A stretch of DNA of 64,000 nt, taken from the NCBI GenBank assembly GCA_009760855.2, contig WPIO01000110.1:843501-907500 (forward strand), given 5' to 3'. A program made the position numbers and the translations under genes. Origin of the DNA: Cristatella mucedo (Eukaryota > Bryozoa > Phylactolaemata > Cristatellidae). This document shows positions 52,817-62,244 of the stretch, in pieces; position 1 is the first letter of the stretch; each line of letters starts with the position of its first letter. The notes beneath the pieces are model-generated. The model did no database searches. It had not been told where the DNA came from and worked only from the letters and a program-made list of their open reading frames with translations.

Positions 52817-53614
52817 TTATTAATTTTTTACTTCTATTTAATATTTCTCTAATTACAGGAACAATCCTTGCAAATCTAAATGGATCATCCTCCTCAACTA
52901 CTTGCATATCGACTTTTTTCTATAATACTTTATATCATAACAAAAACTCTTTTTATTGTTAAATCTACCATAATCACTTATTATATCAAATTCAAAATCA
53001 AAGTATTTCTCTTCTTTAAGTAAATACATGAAAAGCGGTTCGCGTACAGGCATATCAAAAACATAATTCGTTGGAATTCTTACTGTCCCAGCCGCTACAT
53101 AATTTTTTGGTGCTTCTTTACAATTCAATCCTTCAACAAATATTTCAAATTCACTATACAAACATCAACTTAATTTCAATACATTAAGTCCTAATAAACA
53201 CTGTGCAAGATATTGTTTTGGAATAAAATCTTCTGTTATACTTCTACTCCATAAACATTTTATTTCTATTAATGTGTCTCCATCAATAATTCCACCAGGA
53301 GAATATCTATATACACCATCACTAGTAAAACACTCATTTGAATTCTCAATAGTTCTATCTAATTTCATTTCTAAATATTTAGCTGCTATTGGTTCAAACA
53401 CTTTACCAAATAACATTTGTGGGAATCTCATAGGCTGAGAATTAGCAATATAATTTTTTAGTTTTCTATTAGCAATTAATTCAATATCACAATCCATTTG
53501 AGATCCAAATACCAAATCATTACCTAAAACGGAATACACTTCTGATCCACCAATATTTAGACTCATAGCTCTCTTCCACTCATCAGACCCTTGAATATAG
53601 CTTGTTTTTTGCAT
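52782..53614 (-). pseudogene. YqaJ/lambda-exonuclease-type nuclease, interrupted
   Basis: The N-terminal frame reads QGSDEWKRAMSLNIGGSEVY, then LFGKVFEPIAAKYLE and GIIDGDTLIEIKC, then YLAQCLLGLNV. This is the order of YqaJ motifs: substrate 'GSxEW...R...IGGS', Glu of the 'G...EP' helix, catalytic Asp and the Glu-x-Lys of DxxIEIK, and the Q helix. TGA at 53165-53167 falls where the family has a Trp before a Cys/Asp-containing strand. The frame continues to an A-run shift near 52915, then to TGA at 52782-52784. It would be a 5'-3' exonuclease for recombination-dependent replication or DNA processing. Unusual cargo for a Polinton-type element. Confidence 0.8.
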
Positions 53615-53637
53615 TATATTTAGTTATTATAATTTTA

Positions 53638-55173
53638 TTAAAAAATGTTTCCATCATAAACACTCATACCTTTACTGCAAGTAAAATTAGCACCACTTCC
53701 ATTAGAAGTTAGCTCGGCACTATTCTCACAAATAGTCAAGTAATGAATAAGAACTGAAGATCCAGCGGGAATAGCTAGATTACTATTAAATTCAATAGTA
53801 ATCTAGCTATTACATCAAGTCTAGAAGTTAATCTAAGTAGCTCATCGTTGTATTGTAAATCAATTACATAAATAGGATAAAGACTAATCCATTCGGGATA
53901 AGTAACGCCAACAGGTTCTGTAACTTCATTAAGACCAAGGTATTTTTTCTGAAACTTGTGAAATCCATATATGCTTGTGCACACTTTCCAAGTTTTGGTA
54001 AACTAGATCTTAAAACAGAAGGATATTGTTTACATCCATTCGCAAGAACACTAACACTTTTAATATCACAATGATTGTATGTACAAGGATTGCCAGTGTA
54101 ACTATCATATTTATCATAGTTTTGAGCTACAACAATCAACCATCTAGCTTTATCAATTGTATTTTGAACTGATAGAGTTTTAGTGAATTTAGTTGCTTGA
54201 TAAAGAGATGTTATAGTAACATTTTCATATCGTCTAACTCTGTAATTTAATCTAATTTTATTTGATCTCTCACTTGAAATATCTGCAAGTGCTCTTTGAA
54301 TACTTTCTCTTGGTACAACACATGGAACAACAAGTCTCATTTTTGACATTGCAACTCTGAAAGCAATTTAAACACCTTGTGAATTACCAATAGCTAACCC
54401 TCTTGTAGAGATTGCATTAATTTGATCATTTGCACCACCAGAAGCATTAGTCAAAATAATATCTCTATCAAACCCACCAACACGAGTCATTTCAAGAGTA
54501 AATGGAATATTGTAAAGTATTTAATTCATATCAGCACAAAAACCAGAAAGTCTTGATAGTGGAAGTGCAATACTAAAATTTCCAACATCATTAACTTCAA
54601 GAAGATTGCTTACAAGTCCTCTTCTATTAACCTATCTAATGTTTGAAGTACTAGCTCCAGAAGCAGCAGGACTGGCATATACACCACCACTTAGAACTAA
54701 ATCATCTATTGAATTTGCTTTATCTTTTTTCCATCCTCTTGCAAGACCTTCAGTTCTATTATAATCATTTGGATAACAAAGAAGACAAATAAGTGTTTAA
54801 ACAGTTCCAACTCCTTGTGCAAGTGGAATGCTTTCAATTTCTTCAGTACCAAGTCTAACTCTCATATTACTGAACATCCACGCACCAGCATTATTAACAA
54901 GACTAAAAGTAAGATTTCTATTTGGTGTAGCAGCAGCAGCACCAGCAGCAGTTTGAACTTGTACTTGTCCTTCAAGTAAAGGTAAGCATCAGATAAAACA
55001 TAACACGTTTGTTGCTCTCCAGGCACAATGAATGTAATTAGTTTAGAAGTAACATTATCAGTTTAATTTCCATTAGATTGATACAACTCTCTGAATTGAT
55101 AGTCTCCAAGTTTATAATCGGGAAACTCGGGATCTCCAAGTTCGAGTATACTATCGATAGGTGCACTTGCCAT
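53638..55173 (-). pseudogene. Major capsid protein, double-jelly-roll, interrupted
   Basis: About 510 codons from ATG at 55171-55173 to TAA TAA near 53638. Recognisable parts: ITFIVPGEQQTCYVLSDAYL, LPLSRLSGFCADM, LEMTRVGGFDRDI, then MSKMRLVVPCVVPRESI, KFTKTLSVQNTIDKARWLIV and DIKSVSVLANGCKQYPS. The second-half pattern (VVP..., FTKTLSV...KARWLIV, V.VLANG..YPS) is the one shared by invertebrate Polinton-like capsid proteins. In-frame stops: TAA 55063-55065, TAA 54797-54799, TAG 54632-54634, TAA 54531-54533, TAA 54368-54370. Frameshifts lie near 54985, 53945 and 53805. Too many breaks for translation in the standard code. Confidence 0.8.
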
Positions 55174-55190
55174 TTCTTCTCTATATAGAA
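55174..55190 (-). promoter_or_regulatory. TATAGA start motif (capsid gene)
   Basis: Reads ctatatagagaagaa immediately before the capsid ATG. Confidence 0.45.
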
Positions 55191-55231
55191 AACTAAAATT
55201 TATTTTCTACTTTGGATATATAATCCAGCGC

Positions 55232-55708
55232 CTATTTTTTCCTCATACTTCCACCATAACCATCAGGTCTTACATAAGAAACAACAGCTTTATCGTTAAT
55301 TACTTTCTCTATTTCTTTATATGCTTTAGGGTCATCCTCTTTAAGAGTCTCTGAATAGTCTTCTACTTCTGGCTCCTCTTCTATCTTTGCCTTTCTACCT
55401 TTTTTAGATTTTTTCTTATATTCAAGTTCTTTCTTCCTTTTTTCTTCTTCAAGTTTATCATCCATTTCTCTACGTTTCATAGCGTAATCTTGGTCTAACT
55501 TTTCTTTCTTTGTTTAATAATCAGCTAGTTTTCTTGTTTGGTGTATTTCAATACCTTTGTTTGCAATCGTTAATCCTGTATCAACAGCTTTACTTGTAGT
55601 ACCTAAAACTTTATTAAAGATATCAAGAGCATTATCAAATTTTGCTCCAGATCCACGATATTTACCACCATGTATTCTATGATGACCAACTCTCGCATAG
55701 CTACCCAT
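55232..55708 (-). pseudogene. Small Gly/Lys-rich virion-like protein, one internal TAA
   Basis: Frame from MGSYARVGHHRIHGGKYRG through an amphipathic helical part (LDIFNKVLGTTSKAVDTGL), TAA at 55514-55516, then in the same frame a Lys/Glu coiled region (KKELEYKKKSKKGRK) to GYGGSMRKK and TAG. The position between penton and capsid genes and the basic, helical nature suggest a minor capsid or core protein (compare adenovirus pVI/pX-type). No sequence family recognised. Confidence 0.6.
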
Positions 55709-55720
55709 TGCTCTATATTA
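55709..55720 (-). promoter_or_regulatory. TATAGA start motif
   Basis: 'taatatagagcaATG': the TAA is the stop of the upstream penton-like gene, then the motif, then the next start. Confidence 0.45.
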
Positions 55721-56620
55721 CTTTGAAATTACTGTTGTTGCCACTACATCAGTAATTATTGAAACAGGGTTTCCATTTTGATCTGTTAAACTTATCTTAA
55801 AACTACTTATTGCATCTATATCACCACGTGTTGGTAGATATAATACATTAGGTATATGTAGGTTAACTTTATCTCCAGGGTTAATATCATCAATATCTAT
55901 AATATATAAAGAACTACACTAATCTAAGAATCCTTTTCTTTTTTCTACGTAATTATTAAAAGGATCAACTAAATCACAATCAACACTTATCCAGCGTATT
56001 CCTTTATTATCTGGTAATACCATTTTATTCCATGCTTTAAAGGTTCCTGGGAAGTACATTGCTTTTTCTATTGCTTCATATGTTGTTCCACCAACTAGAG
56101 ACCTATCAAATGTTCCTTGTTGATTTGAATTAAAACCAAGAGTATCTCCAATGGAATTTACAGCAAAATTAGAATTACTTCCAAGTAGAACAAAATAATC
56201 ACCAACTACTTGCATTATTACTCTATCATCAGTATCAACACTAAATTGTATACCTGTACTATTACTTTTAGTTGTATCATACAAAGCATTAGCCGTTGAT
56301 GTTGCTGTTGATCCAATTTGAGAAACAGCAGTTTTTGTTTGTGGTTCAGATAGTGCTCTATTTAGAGCTGCAGTTATTTTATTTGAATCATAATAACCTG
56401 GTGCAATTGTAATATATGAAGTAGGTATATCAGTCATAGTCCACTTAAACCAAAGTCTATCATTTATATCTTTAACCACATTTAATATTACTTTATTAGT
56501 ATAAGTAAATTCTACTCTTCGTAAACCTATTTTATTATAGCCTGAATCAGATCCAAGAATAAGCGGTGGAGATAATGTTTTTGATTCAGAACTACTTGTT
56601 CCTGTTAATCTTATTGACAT
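55718..56620 (-). pseudogene. Penton-like capsid protein B, internal TAG
   Basis: MSIRLTGTSSSES..., then PPLILGSDSGYNKIGLRRVEF, NVVKDINDRLWFKWT and ITIAPGYYDSNKITAALN, the 'strand-loop-I.I.PG.Y....I...LN' pattern of Polinton penton/minor-capsid jelly rolls. TAG at 55919-55921 interrupts the frame. Beyond it the same frame continues (INPGDKVNLHIPNVLYLPT, SFKISLTDQNGNPVSI) to TAA at 55718-55720. The post-TAG segment aligns with the end of the neighbouring paralogue (IVITITDQNQNLMDF). So the TAG is internal to the ancestral gene, not its end. Confidence 0.72.
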
Positions 56621-56631
56621 TTTCTATATTA
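56621..56631 (-). promoter_or_regulatory. TATAGA start motif
   Basis: 'taatatagaaaATG' between the two penton-like genes; the TAA ends the upstream gene. Confidence 0.45.
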
Positions 56632-57501
56632 AACTTCAAGGTTTTCTATAGCAACAGTCATATTTTGTGAATTAAAATCCATTAGATTTTGGTTTTGATC
56701 AGTAATAGTAATTACTATATCAGATATAGAATCACTAGCAACATTATGATATTCAATAGTTTTTGGTTCATAAATCTTTAAGTTCCATGGATAAGCATCG
56801 TAAGGAAAACTAGCTAATACTTGTGATTCAACTCCATATATAAAACTAGTTCCACTAGCAACCGTATAGCAATTTACAGCTATAAAATCAATATTAGTAA
56901 CAAATACTTCTTTCTCAGAAATAACTTTAGTGTTAGGAGTAAAAACAATAGGTGTAATATCAGGATACATCTTAGCAAAGTCAGCAGCTGAAAGTGTAGT
57001 ATAAGCTGCAGCAGTATATCCTAACATAGTAGAAAGAGTAGATTTACTCGCAAGGAATGACCAACCAACAGGTAATATAATCCATGAGTTAGAAGTTGCT
57101 GTATCAAGACCCATTTGAAACTTGTCCGTTGTTGCTCCAGATTGTGTAACAGAATTAATAATTGTATCAGCAATTCCAACATTTATATCATCGGTTGTAC
57201 CACCATATATTCCGGGTCTTAATGTTATAGTTTGTTCTCATCCACCAATAACTCTATAAACAAAAGTATTATTAGTTTCAATTATATTTCTAATAGAGTT
57301 AGTTGAAGCGTATTTCTAAAAACAGATCTTAAAGTTTTTACCTTTTAGAAATATTGGTGTATTAAGTTTAGCTTTGATTGGATTAGTAGTTCCAGTTATA
57401 TTGAAGACATATCCCTCTTTACTTGCTTGACTAGTTTTCCTAATATTTTCAAGACTTTTAAATATATCACTAGCAATTTTTACTAAGTCACTCATTTCCA
57501 T
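56629..57501 (-). pseudogene. Penton-like capsid protein A, internal TAG and TGA
   Basis: Frame from MEMSDLVKIASDIFKSLENI, then KAKLNTPIFLKGKNFKICF, TAG at 57316-57318, STNSIRNIIETNNTFVYRVI, TGA at 57238-57240, TITLRPGIYGGTTDDIN and a C-terminal domain ending ITDQNQNLMDFNSQNMTV. This is the same architecture as protein B (I-x-L-x-PG-x-Y and a terminal I(S/T)LTDQN strand), so the two arose by duplication. All pieces are in one frame. The start overlaps the end of the upstream gene (TGG AAA TGA/ATGG). Confidence 0.72.
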
Positions 57502-58516
57502 ATATTATATACAAGATTGTTTATCTTTGCAACATACTTTTTTGGAGCTTTTCGAGATGTAGCAAGATAATTAACAGCAGCACTGATAGAACTTATTACA
57601 CCTCTATTTCCAGAAGCAAGCTCACTTAACCATAGATCAAGTTCATCAAGTACTTCTTTTTCGGATTTTACAAACAATGGAACTATCTCCATTCCTTTTC
57701 CAGTATAATTAAGATAAATATAAATCACATTTTCTACAGGTTTTCTTGAATCCAAAGCTCTCAATTATGAAATAAGAAATACTGTATCTGAATCAAATGA
57801 CTTTTTATCTACTAATCTCATACTTTCTATAGCACTTCTTACACTATTAGAAACTGATCCTTTAAATTTTATTTTATCAAGAAGATATTGTTTCTTTTCT
57901 TTTAGAATATCAGTTTCAGATTGAACAACTGGCACAACTGGTTCTTGAACAACTGTAACAGGTTCTTTAATAACTTCAACAACCTTTGCTTTTTTAACTC
58001 TTCACTTACCAGTTGTAGGACTAACATTAAGATACTCTGCAATTCCTTTTTGAAGCGTATCAATTGCTACTCTAACCTCTGGATTAGCAGTGTGTGTGTC
58101 TTAGCTTGATTAGCAATATTTACTGCTTTTTTAGGCTTACCTTGAGCAATAGCTTCAAATCCTTTTTTTACTATATTAGAAATATCTATAGGTGCTTTAT
58201 ACTCTAACAATCTTTTAGCTTGTTCCTGTTCTTCCATTTGAATTGCAAGTGAAGGTCTAACTCTCTTTAATTTATCAATAACAATATTACCAGAGTTATC
58301 AGTTGATTTCTCTAATGCACGTTCATTTAGTTCATGTTCAACTCTATCTCTTGCTTGCATTTCTGCTTCAATCCTTTGTATCTCTTGAGCATTATCAAGT
58401 ATACCAGCAACACGTAAACTTTCTAAATTAACAAGTTAATTCTCTAAATCTATTGCTTCTTGAACACTTCCTTTATAAGGTCTGTTCTTGCTTGCATATA
58501 TTTTACCATTAATCAT
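57492..58516 (-). pseudogene. Unknown helical protein, interrupted
   Basis: About 340 codons from MINGKIYASKNRPYKGSV. Long charged helices (EIQRIEAEMQARDRVEHELN), KLKRVRPSLAIQMEEQEQ, a Pro/Val-rich linker (VVQEPVVPVVQ) and a C-terminal VENVIYIYLNYTGKGMEIVP domain. Breaks: TAA 58436-58438, an AC/GT-repeat frameshift near 58090-58100, TGA 58012-58014, TAA 57765-57767. It ends TGA at 57492. Placed between the packaging ATPase and the penton gene, so a structural or scaffolding role is possible. No family recognised. Confidence 0.6.
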
Positions 58517-58528
58517 TTTCTCCTATAT
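58517..58528 (-). promoter_or_regulatory. TATAGG start motif
   Basis: 'gaatataggagaaaATG' directly upstream of the unknown helical gene. Confidence 0.4.
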
Positions 58529-58546
58529 TCAATTAAAAATAGTTAT

Positions 58547-59206
58547 TCATTGTTTACCTGTATTATCAACTGACCAAAATCTTCCTTCTGATTCTGTTTT
58601 AGTTAGATCAATAACACGATAACTAAATCTGTTTCTAGTGCAAGAGTTAACCCATTCTTTAAACATTTTCTTATCTATATCACCAACATATGAATCACGA
58701 ATGTATTCAATATCAGTGTTATTCTGTTTAAAGATTATTATCATATTTATATTGTTTCTTATTTCTCTTTTAGGAATATTAGTAAATCCTTGGGCAAGGT
58801 AAAATATGTTCAATCCTTTATGTTTACCTCTAGTAAAATAATCTAGTATCTTAGATTGATCTTCTGTCATTAAATCATCTAATACAACAACATTCTTACA
58901 ATTCTTATAAGAATCAACTTCTGGCATATTATCAATTCCATTAACACAAACAAAAGAAGATTTTTCTTTTGCCATTGACAGAAAACCACGATATAACTTT
59001 TGATCTAAACTTGAAGCAATAATAGTATATGTATCATAGTTAAGCATACCATAGAATATCCAGTTCATTACTAACTGAGATTTACCTGTTCCACTTGGTC
59101 CAAGCACTAATGCTCTAATAGGTACTTTAGGTAATGGTTCTTTGTGTCCTGTATCTACATCTTGTCCAAAATTGAATGCTCTAACTTTCAAAGACATTTT
59201 TTCCAT
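58547..59206 (-). CDS. A32-like FtsK/HerA packaging ATPase
   Basis: 219 residues, uninterrupted. Walker A LVLGPSGTGKSQLVMNWIF, Walker B NVVVLDDLM, and the following FTRGKHKGLNIFYLAQGFTN (sensor/arginine-finger segment) with a Gln. This is the packaging ATPase that drives genome entry into the capsid in Polintons, adintoviruses, virophages and larger DNA viruses. Its length fits the family. The start MEKMSLKVRAFNFG lies 12 bp from the divergent zinc-ribbon gene, so the two share a promoter region. It ends TGA at 58547. Confidence 0.93.
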   Translation of the reverse strand: MEKMSLKVRAFNFGQDVDTGHKEPLPKVPIRALVLGPSGTGKSQLVMNWIFYGMLNYDTYTIIASSLDQKLYRGFLSMAKEKSSFVCVNGIDNMPEVDSYKNCKNVVVLDDLMTEDQSKILDYFTRGKHKGLNIFYLAQGFTNIPKREIRNNINMIIIFKQNNTDIEYIRDSYVGDIDKKMFKEWVNSCTRNRFSYRVIDLTKTESEGRFWSVDNTGKQ

Positions 59207-59218
59207 ATTACAATAGAT

Positions 59219-59659
59219 ATGGAAATATATTGTTTAGTGTGTAAGAAACAAACTGATACTATCCATGAAGAATACGTAGAAGTAGATAGTACGAAAGGAA
59301 TGAGAGGAATTTTAAAAGGTGTTTGTACTATTTGTGATAGTAAGAAGTCAAAGTTTGTTAAGTTAAGATCTGGTTCAACATCAGTTGGTACAGGTAGACA
59401 TCAAGTAAGTAAAGGTTCAGGTAGACATCAAGTAAGTAAAGGTTCTGGCATGTTTGCTGAATTAGATAAAAAGAGAGGAAAGAATACTAAAATAGATATC
59501 CTTGTAGGTAGTAAAGTTGGTAGAGGTAGAAAACAGGTAAGTAGAGGAGAATTTGTTCCAACACCTGCCCTCTTTGCAGAAATATCAAATGCACTTAGTA
59601 AAAAATTCTCAGGTAGTGTACTGATAGATATACCGGTTCAGGAGATAAAGAACAAATAA
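59219..59659 (+). CDS. DUF5679-like zinc-ribbon protein
   Basis: 146 residues from MEIYCLVCKKQTDTIHEEYV. It has two CxxC knuckles (CLVC and CTIC), then KKSKFVKL; this resembles the DUF5679 pattern 'YCVKCKKKT...KGTCAVCGTKKSKFV' of viruses and Polintons. A repeat GRHQVSKGSG x2 and a basic C-terminal part with PTPALFAEISNALSKK follow. Its end overlaps, in another frame, the beginning of the protease coding sequence. The two may have been one protein joined by a frameshift, but the break point is not obvious. Confidence 0.8.
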   Translation: MEIYCLVCKKQTDTIHEEYVEVDSTKGMRGILKGVCTICDSKKSKFVKLRSGSTSVGTGRHQVSKGSGRHQVSKGSGMFAELDKKRGKNTKIDILVGSKVGRGRKQVSRGEFVPTPALFAEISNALSKKFSGSVLIDIPVQEIKNK

Positions 59660-60079
59660 TTGCAGAGCTCAAAAAGACTATTGAACAATTAAAAAAAAGT
59701 AAAATCATCACCTTTAACTGATATAGAAATAAATAATTATATAAAAGAATTAGATATAAAGAGTTATAGAGGCGTGTTTGCAAGAGATGAACTAACAAAA
59801 CCATTAAGAAATGAATGTCTTATTTGTAATACTGGTGATTCACAAAAAGCAATGTATCACTGGGTAGCACTTAAAAAAGAAGGAAACAGATGATTTTACT
59901 TTGATTCATTCGGTGCACCACCAATACCTGAAGTAATACATTATTTTGGTGTTATACCAACATTTATGACCTTTAAGCTGCAAGAATACAATCAAACAGA
60001 TTGCGGAAGAATGGGTCTAATCTTCTTAAAACTAATGCAAGAATCAGATTTTGGATCGGCAATGGAATTATTAGTTTAA
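59630..60079 (+). pseudogene. Adenain/Ulp1-like cysteine protease, interrupted
   Basis: Motifs in order: LTDIEINNYIKEL, KSYRGVFARDEL, the catalytic His in MYHWVALKKEG, YFDSFGAPPIPEV (acid residue), and QTDCGRMGLIFLKLM (oxyanion Gln and catalytic Cys). This matches the maturation protease of Polintons and adenoviruses, which processes capsid proteins. No ATG is clear. The A-run at 59688-59698 shifts the frame. TGA at 59891-59893 lies just before FYFDSFG where family members commonly have an aromatic residue. Ends TAA 60077-60079. Confidence 0.8.
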
Positions 60080-60108
60080 TTTAAACATTTTCTTTTCCTT
60101 GTACAGAA

Positions 60109-60600
60109 ATGGAAACGGAGAATAACAAATTCGTTGTGCTTGAAAATGCTGCAGTCGTAATTCCTAAAGGAAAATCAGCACGTATTCACATTGAAGAGAA
60201 AATTAGTAAAGATTCTAAGCCTTATTTCAATGCATGAATGTATATTACAGAAGATATGAGACCTGTACTTGAAGATATTGCTAATAGAGCAAGTATGAAA
60301 CTTGAATATAGCGATTATGATATGAGTGCTCGTTCAACTATTGGTATTAGAATTGCCTTTTGGCAATAAACCAAGTATATTCTTTGATCAAAAGAGCAAA
60401 CAAATAAATACTAGTGTTGGTGAAATAATTCAAAGTTTGGTAATGACTTTGCTGTTACTGGTATTCTTGATGGATCATATGTTACTAAATATACTTATAA
60501 CTCAGAAGAAAGACTTAGTATTAGATTGAAGACTGATCAAGTTAAAGTTTATCCTGTAGATAAAAAAGTACATGATATATTCAATCCTGCTGAATATTAG
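60109..60600 (+). pseudogene. Unknown protein, interrupted
   Basis: METENNKFVVLENAAVVIPK, KSARIHIEEKISKDSK, TGA at 60235-60237, MYITEDMRPVLEDIANRASM, then frameshifts near 60355 and 60430-60440, ending LSIRLKTDQVKVYPVDKKV and FNPAEY TAG. Alternating beta-strand character; no family recognised. Preceded by a short AT-rich gap after the protease. A single-stranded-DNA-binding or structural role is only a guess. Confidence 0.5.
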
Positions 60601-60603
60601 ATA

Positions 60604-60816
60604 CTAACAAAAACTCTTATCGTAAGTAAAAATTAGATTAGGTTTATATCTTTCTTTACTTATAGATAGCATTTTATCTAGTAGAGTCTTTGCATAATTA
60701 GTTATCTTATTTATACTTGATGGATTTGATACTTTGTCTTTTAAGAAATCCATTGCAAGCTTACTGTCTAAGATAGAAGCGCTAATGCCTAATCCAAGTT
60801 TGGCCCTTGTCGCCAT
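60604..60816 (-). CDS. Hypothetical small protein
   Basis: 70 residues from MATRAKLGLGISASILDSKL, a basic mostly helical protein. Its start is only 10 bp from the divergent fibre gene B start. Could be a remnant or spurious; no family recognised. Confidence 0.35.
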   Translation of the reverse strand: MATRAKLGLGISASILDSKLAMDFLKDKVSNPSSINKITNYAKTLLDKMLSISKERYKPNLIFTYDKSFC

Positions 60817-60826
60817 AATTAAAAGT

Positions 60827-61345
60827 ATGACTGCAGTATTTCAAGGTAAAGCAATGTCCAGTATTGATATGGAAAATAAGAATATTATTAATGTTTCAGG
60901 TGTTGCAACAAAACAATATGTTGACACCACTAAACAAGTATCATTTATTTATTAAGGTTTAACTGGAACATATCCAAGTATAGTTTATCTTGATATGTTA
61001 GGTCTTAATATTACTGCTAATGGAAGTTCGGGTAATGCGTTTCAGCTTCAACAACTTACACCTGGCGATATGCCTATTATTGCTCAAGGAACATCTGTAA
61101 CTGTTGGTTATGCAACTAATCTTAAAACATTCTTTCCAGGAGTATTACCTAATTTTCGAATGGTATCTAACGTTATGTATGCAACTAATAAAACTAATTC
61201 TTATTTAGAATTAACTAGTGATAATACTTATGGTGTAAGTAGTACAGTAATTTTTATTATTGATGGAACTTGTAGATATGCTATTGATAAGTTTACAGTT
61301 GCTAGTGGAATTACTTTTATAGATTTTATTGTTGTATTGTATTGA
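60827..61345 (+). pseudogene. Fibre-like protein B, internal TAA
   Basis: MTAVFQGKAMSSIDMENKNI, INVSGVATKQYVDTTK (one tail-fibre module), TAA at 60953-60955, then in the same frame a domain GLNITANGSSGNAFQLQQLT ... VASGITFIDFIVVLY and TGA. The C-terminal domain resembles that of fibre A (a ~130-residue beta domain after the last YVD module). Shorter shaft than its sisters. Confidence 0.65.
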
Positions 61346-61346
61346 A

Positions 61347-62179
61347 ATGTTGGGAAAAAGAAGTAGAGGAAAAACATCAAAGAATTGTATTAAGAAAACT
61401 GGTGATATACTTGGTGGTAATCTAAATATGGATAATAATCTTATAAAGAATTTAGGTGATCCTGTTGATGCTGGTGATGCTGTAAATAGAAAGTACTAAT
61501 TTTTTTATTAAGATTTCTAGATCAACTACAAATGATGGAGATATTTATATGAATAATTTTAGAATAGTAGATCTTGCTAATCCTATAAATCCTAGTGATG
61601 CTTCAACTAAAGATTATACTGATACTAAATTACCACTTACAGGTGGAACAATTAGAGGAAATCTAGTTGTAAATGGCGGTATTAGAACTACAATTCCATC
61701 TGTTGGTGGAAATCCTGACTTTGATTTCACTGTTCCGAATGAAATGTTCATAGATGATAACTTCCTTAATTCACATAGTGGAACAGATCATGGTAATTTA
61801 GATATGCAAAATAACTTTATTAGAATTGTAAATGATCCTGTTAATCCTAATGATGGCGTTAACCTTGGTTATCTAAATAAAATGTCTGATGGAAACGTTG
61901 CAAGAAATAACATTTTCAATTGCTATTTATTCATCTTCAAATACACAAATAAGAGGAATAGAATATGAAGGAATGATAAGAGTTCCTGATAATATGTCTA
62001 ATAGTGTACTTTCTGGAGGATTATTTTTAATTAAAACAATATATCAAACACCTGATGTAAAAACAAAAATACTTGCTCCACTTCCAACAGCAGAAATAAA
62101 TCCTAATTATTCACATCAATTATTTGGAAGTTTGATTCTTAATGATCAAAGAAGACTAATAAATGATATGCAAATTTAA
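61347..62179 (+). pseudogene. Fibre-like protein C, frameshifted
   Basis: Modules GGNLNMDNNLIKNLGDPVDA, DAVNRKY (then TAA and an indel near 61500), NNFRIVDLANPINPSDASTK, GNLDMQNNFIRIVNDPVNP, and a frameshift near 61885 into a C-terminal domain (SIAIYSSSNTQIRGIEYEG). At least three 'L.DP.NP.DA..K.Y' modules. Ends TAA at 62177-62179. Confidence 0.65.
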
Positions 62180-62201
62180 TGTTCAAAAGATTTTCTCACT
62201 G

Positions 62202-62226
62202 AACGAAGTGTATTTTTAACTTCGTT
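62202..62226. terminator. Hairpin between fibre genes C and D
   Basis: aacgaagt/acttcgtt (8-bp arms) with an AT-rich 9-base loop, in the only intergenic gap of this cluster. Could act in RNA 3'-end formation or be incidental. Confidence 0.3.
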
Positions 62227-62244
62227 TATAGCACTATCCTAAAA

